Part shown: positions 5,435 through 7,780 of the stretch, in pieces
Layout: each line of letters starts with the position of its first letter
How positions within the stretch are numbered: the first letter of the stretch is position 1
NCBI GenBank assembly: GCA_003488325.1
Contig: DNLZ01000302.1
Span: forward strand, 1-7,780
Reading direction: 5' to 3'
Length of the DNA: 7,780 bases
Origin: Planctomycetaceae bacterium
Lineage (GTDB): Bacteria > Planctomycetota > Planctomycetia > Pirellulales > UBA1268
The notes under the pieces: generated by a model
What the model saw: only the letters and a program-made list of their open reading frames with translations
Told to the model about the DNA's origin: nothing
Databases searched by the model: none
Translations under genes and position numbers: made by a program

Positions 5435-7780
5435 CGGTGCCGGAGAGGCCGACGTGGCCTGCTGCCGGAGTTTCTCGAGCCTGGAAAGCGGCTTGGCGGC
5501 CGGTTGTGTGGGCGCTGCGGCCTGTGCGGCCGCCGGCGAAGGCGTGGCGATCTGCAGCTCCGCGCCGCCGCCCGCCATCCGCACCGTCTCGCCGTTGACC
5601 GGTGTCACGATCTCGACGAACACCGACTTGTGATTGCCCGGCGGACTCTTCGCCGTCGTGGCGACCTGGAAGACGAGATCCGTCGAGTCCTTGGTGAACT
5701 TCAGCTCCGGCGCCGTCGCCTCGGGCGGCAGGCCGAGCAGCCGCGCGACGGCCTCGCCCTCGAACGGCTTCACCTGGGTCAACGTGCAGGCCACCTGGGC
5801 CACCGTGCCCTGTTCACACGACGATCGGGCGAGCTTGGCTTCGGTGTACGGCTCCGCGACCTCGAGCGTCGCCATCGGTGACGCGACCCACGCCGTTCCA
5901 CCCACGTCTGCCGAGGCGAGCACGTAGATGGGCCACTGGCCGACGTCGGCCTTGTCGTTGGCACTGAGCTGGTAGACGGCCTCCGAGGCGTCCGGCGGGA
6001 TGGTGATCGAGGGATTGGCCGACACGCCGCCGGGCCGAAACGGAAACTCGACGGTGATCGGCTGGGCGAAGCCCTCGCCGCGCTTCACCACCACCTTCAG
6101 GTCCATGCTTCCGCGACGCACGATCGGCGCCTTGGGCTGCACGATCTCGATGCGGAACGGCACCTCGTCGATCACGGCGACCGCGAGCTTCTCGACCTCG
6201 CCGCTGTAGTGGACGGAGTTGTTGGGCTCGCCGAGCACGAGATCGGCGAGGTTCTTGAAGCGACCACGGATCCCCTGCTTGCCCTCGGGATCGGCCTCCG
6301 TCACCTGTCTGGCCTCGAAGGCGACGAGCGCACCACCGACGGCCGCATCGGCGGCGGCCTCGAACACGACCGGCACCTGCGTCTTCCCCGCCTTGAACGG
6401 CGGCGCGGTCATCGTGATGCCCGGGGGCAGCGTGCTGCCGTCGAGGAGGAGGTCGCCGTCGAATCCCTGGCGCGTCGCGTTGACGAGCACCGCGTAGCGA
6501 TTGCCACGGGGGACGAAGACGGTCTGCCTCGTCTGCGAGTAGCGGTCGATCCGCGGAATCGAGAGCGCCAGCGACGGCGCGGGCGGCAGCAGTTCCACGC
6601 GATAGATGAAGTCGGGACGGCCGCGCCGCAGGTGGTCGGTGACGCGGACGACGTATTCGCCGTCCTCCGGCGCGGTGAAGGCGAAGGCGGAATCCGGACC
6701 GCGGGCGTCGTCGTTGCCGGCGAGGTTCTGTCCGTTGACCCGCAGCACGTTGACGACCGGGTCGAGCCCGGAACGCAGCCGCCGTGCGAGGCACTCCACC
6801 TGCAGCACCTGACCCTTCTTCGCACCGAACCGGAAGTGGTCGACATCGCCCGGCTTCTCGATCACCCCGTTGAAGGCGAGCGACACGTCGCCCGACGTGG
6901 CCGCGCCGACCTCGTCGTTCGGCTCCTGCTCGAGGGCGTTGCCGAGCGACGAGATCCGGAAGGGGAGGCCCGTCGGCGCGAGTCCGCGGGCGTCGCTCGC
7001 GAAGATCCTGGTGTCGCCGGCGATCGGGCCGGCCGGCACCGTCACCTCCTGCGCGATCGGTCCGGCGGCATCGCCGAGGAACGTCACGGCCACCTTCTCG
7101 CCGGCCTTGCCTCCGGCGGGATAGACCGCGGTCGGGCGCGGGAACGCCCCGACGTGCAGGCGATACCGTGAGTTGCCGTCGCCGCCGTACGAGGCCTCGC
7201 GGACGAGGACGACATGACGGCCGCCCTCGGGCGAGACGATGCTCAGGATGCCGTCCTGAAGGACGGTCGGCGAGTCGTCCACGGCGGCGAGTTCGCGGCC
7301 GTTCGCGTCGAGGATCGCGATGAACGGATCAAAGCGATGGCTGCCGAGCCGCAGCCCCTCGATCTCCACCGACAGCCGTCCGCCCTTCTCGAGATCCACG
7401 CCGAAGTGGTCGAGATCCTCGTTGGTGACGATGCCGTGCACGGTCGTGCCGAGCGGGATCATCTGGGGCTCGCCGACGGCGTTGTTGGGCTCCTTCTCGT
7501 CGACGATCGGCAGGCTTCCGATCCAGAGCGTGCGGTAGTCGGAGATGCCCGAGCGCGTGCGGACCTGCACGATCTGCTCACCCGCCGGACAGGTCTCCGG
7601 CACGTGCAGCACGGCCTTGAACGAGTTGGCGTCGATCGGCTCGATCGATTTCACCGCGATGCCGTCGGTGCCGTAGAGGAGAATCTCCGCCGCGTCACCG
7701 AGCCGCTCGCCGCTGAACACGACCTCTCGGTCGCCGCCGCGCTGCACCCCGCGGGGGAGGATCGTGTTGAGCCGCGGGAA
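5432..7780 (-). CDS. Exported PPC-domain beta-sandwich protein (5' end outside window)
   Basis: The frame is open to the right edge and ends at TAG (5434-5432), giving 782 residues, numbered here from the edge. Residues 1-90 resemble a TIG/IPT-like beta-sandwich. Two PPC-type domains follow. The first runs about 97-210, opening with EPNN and holding DLDHF at 122-126. The second runs about 286-390, opening with EPND and holding DVDHF at 312-316. Between them, near 214-280, is another Ig-like segment. The rest, to about 735, is beta-rich Ig-like sequence, followed by a Pro/Ala-rich tail (PSPAAAQAAAPTQPAAK) and a short basic stretch. PPC domains usually accompany secreted proteins and are thought to help secretion or binding. 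No protease triad, metal-binding motif or heme motif is visible, so a binding or structural role outside the cytoplasm is inferred. The signal peptide must lie beyond the window. It is first in a tight cluster with the PSCyt2/PSD1 gene. Family assignment is confident; function is unknown. Confidence 0.95.
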   Translation of the reverse strand, partial: FPRLNTILPRGVQRGGDREVVFSGERLGDAAEILLYGTDGIAVKSIEPIDANSFKAVLHVPETCPAGEQIVQVRTRSGISDYRTLWIGSLPIVDEKEPNNAVGEPQMIPLGTTVHGIVTNEDLDHFGVDLEKGGRLSVEIEGLRLGSHRFDPFIAILDANGRELAAVDDSPTVLQDGILSIVSPEGGRHVVLVREASYGGDGNSRYRLHVGAFPRPTAVYPAGGKAGEKVAVTFLGDAAGPIAQEVTVPAGPIAGDTRIFASDARGLAPTGLPFRISSLGNALEQEPNDEVGAATSGDVSLAFNGVIEKPGDVDHFRFGAKKGQVLQVECLARRLRSGLDPVVNVLRVNGQNLAGNDDARGPDSAFAFTAPEDGEYVVRVTDHLRRGRPDFIYRVELLPPAPSLALSIPRIDRYSQTRQTVFVPRGNRYAVLVNATRQGFDGDLLLDGSTLPPGITMTAPPFKAGKTQVPVVFEAAADAAVGGALVAFEARQVTEADPEGKQGIRGRFKNLADLVLGEPNNSVHYSGEVEKLAVAVIDEVPFRIEIVQPKAPIVRRGSMDLKVVVKRGEGFAQPITVEFPFRPGGVSANPSITIPPDASEAVYQLSANDKADVGQWPIYVLASADVGGTAWVASPMATLEVAEPYTEAKLARSSCEQGTVAQVACTLTQVKPFEGEAVARLLGLPPEATAPELKFTKDSTDLVFQVATTAKSPPGNHKSVFVEIVTPVNGETVRMAGGGAELQIATPSPAAAQAAAPTQPAAKPLSRLEKLRQQATSASPAP

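Noticed and set aside
4330..5598. Plus-strand open frame of 422 codons across the PPC and PSCyt2/PSD1 junction
   Set aside because: It is antisense to two well-supported genes, has a Gly/Arg/Val-rich composition typical of GC-rich shadow frames, and shows no recognisable domain.
7745..7747. GTG as the start of the PPC gene
   Set aside because: The same frame stays open to the window edge and reads as sensible protein (FPRLNTILPRGVQRGG) continuous with the first beta-sandwich, and starting here would leave no signal peptide. The gene is better treated as 5'-partial.

Overview
The window is GC-rich bacterial DNA that almost certainly comes from a planctomycete. Its second and third genes carry domain families that are hallmarks of that phylum: PSCyt1 (planctomycete cytochrome c), PSCyt2/DUF1549 and PSD1/DUF1553. 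The species or order cannot be read from the sequence alone.

All three genes lie on the minus strand, head to tail, and fill nearly the whole window, so transcription runs from the right edge to the left. First (7780 to 5432) is a large exported beta-sandwich protein with two PPC-type domains, whose 5' end lies outside the window. Seven bases later (5424 to 2833) comes a PSCyt2/PSD1 protein with two Big_2-like domains and two heme-c-like motifs. Twenty-six bases further on (2806 to 35) is a PSCyt1 cytochrome joined to a seven-blade WD40 propeller and an alanine-rich coiled-coil tail of about 440 residues. No promoter, terminator, RNA gene, mobile element or CRISPR array was found. The only non-coding stretches are 1-34, 2807-2832 and 5425-5431.

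The spacing implies one transcript. Two products have export signals, and the third is expected to be exported, although its N-terminus is not visible. Together they carry three candidate heme-c sites (CGSCH, CAQCH and the wider CNSGACH) plus several likely protein- or glycan-binding modules, with no recognisable classical enzyme. The cassette therefore looks like an extracytoplasmic redox and scaffold assembly of a kind that is abundant in planctomycetes and functionally unknown. The parts are familiar families. What is open is what the set does, and in particular what the cytochrome-propeller-rod protein does.
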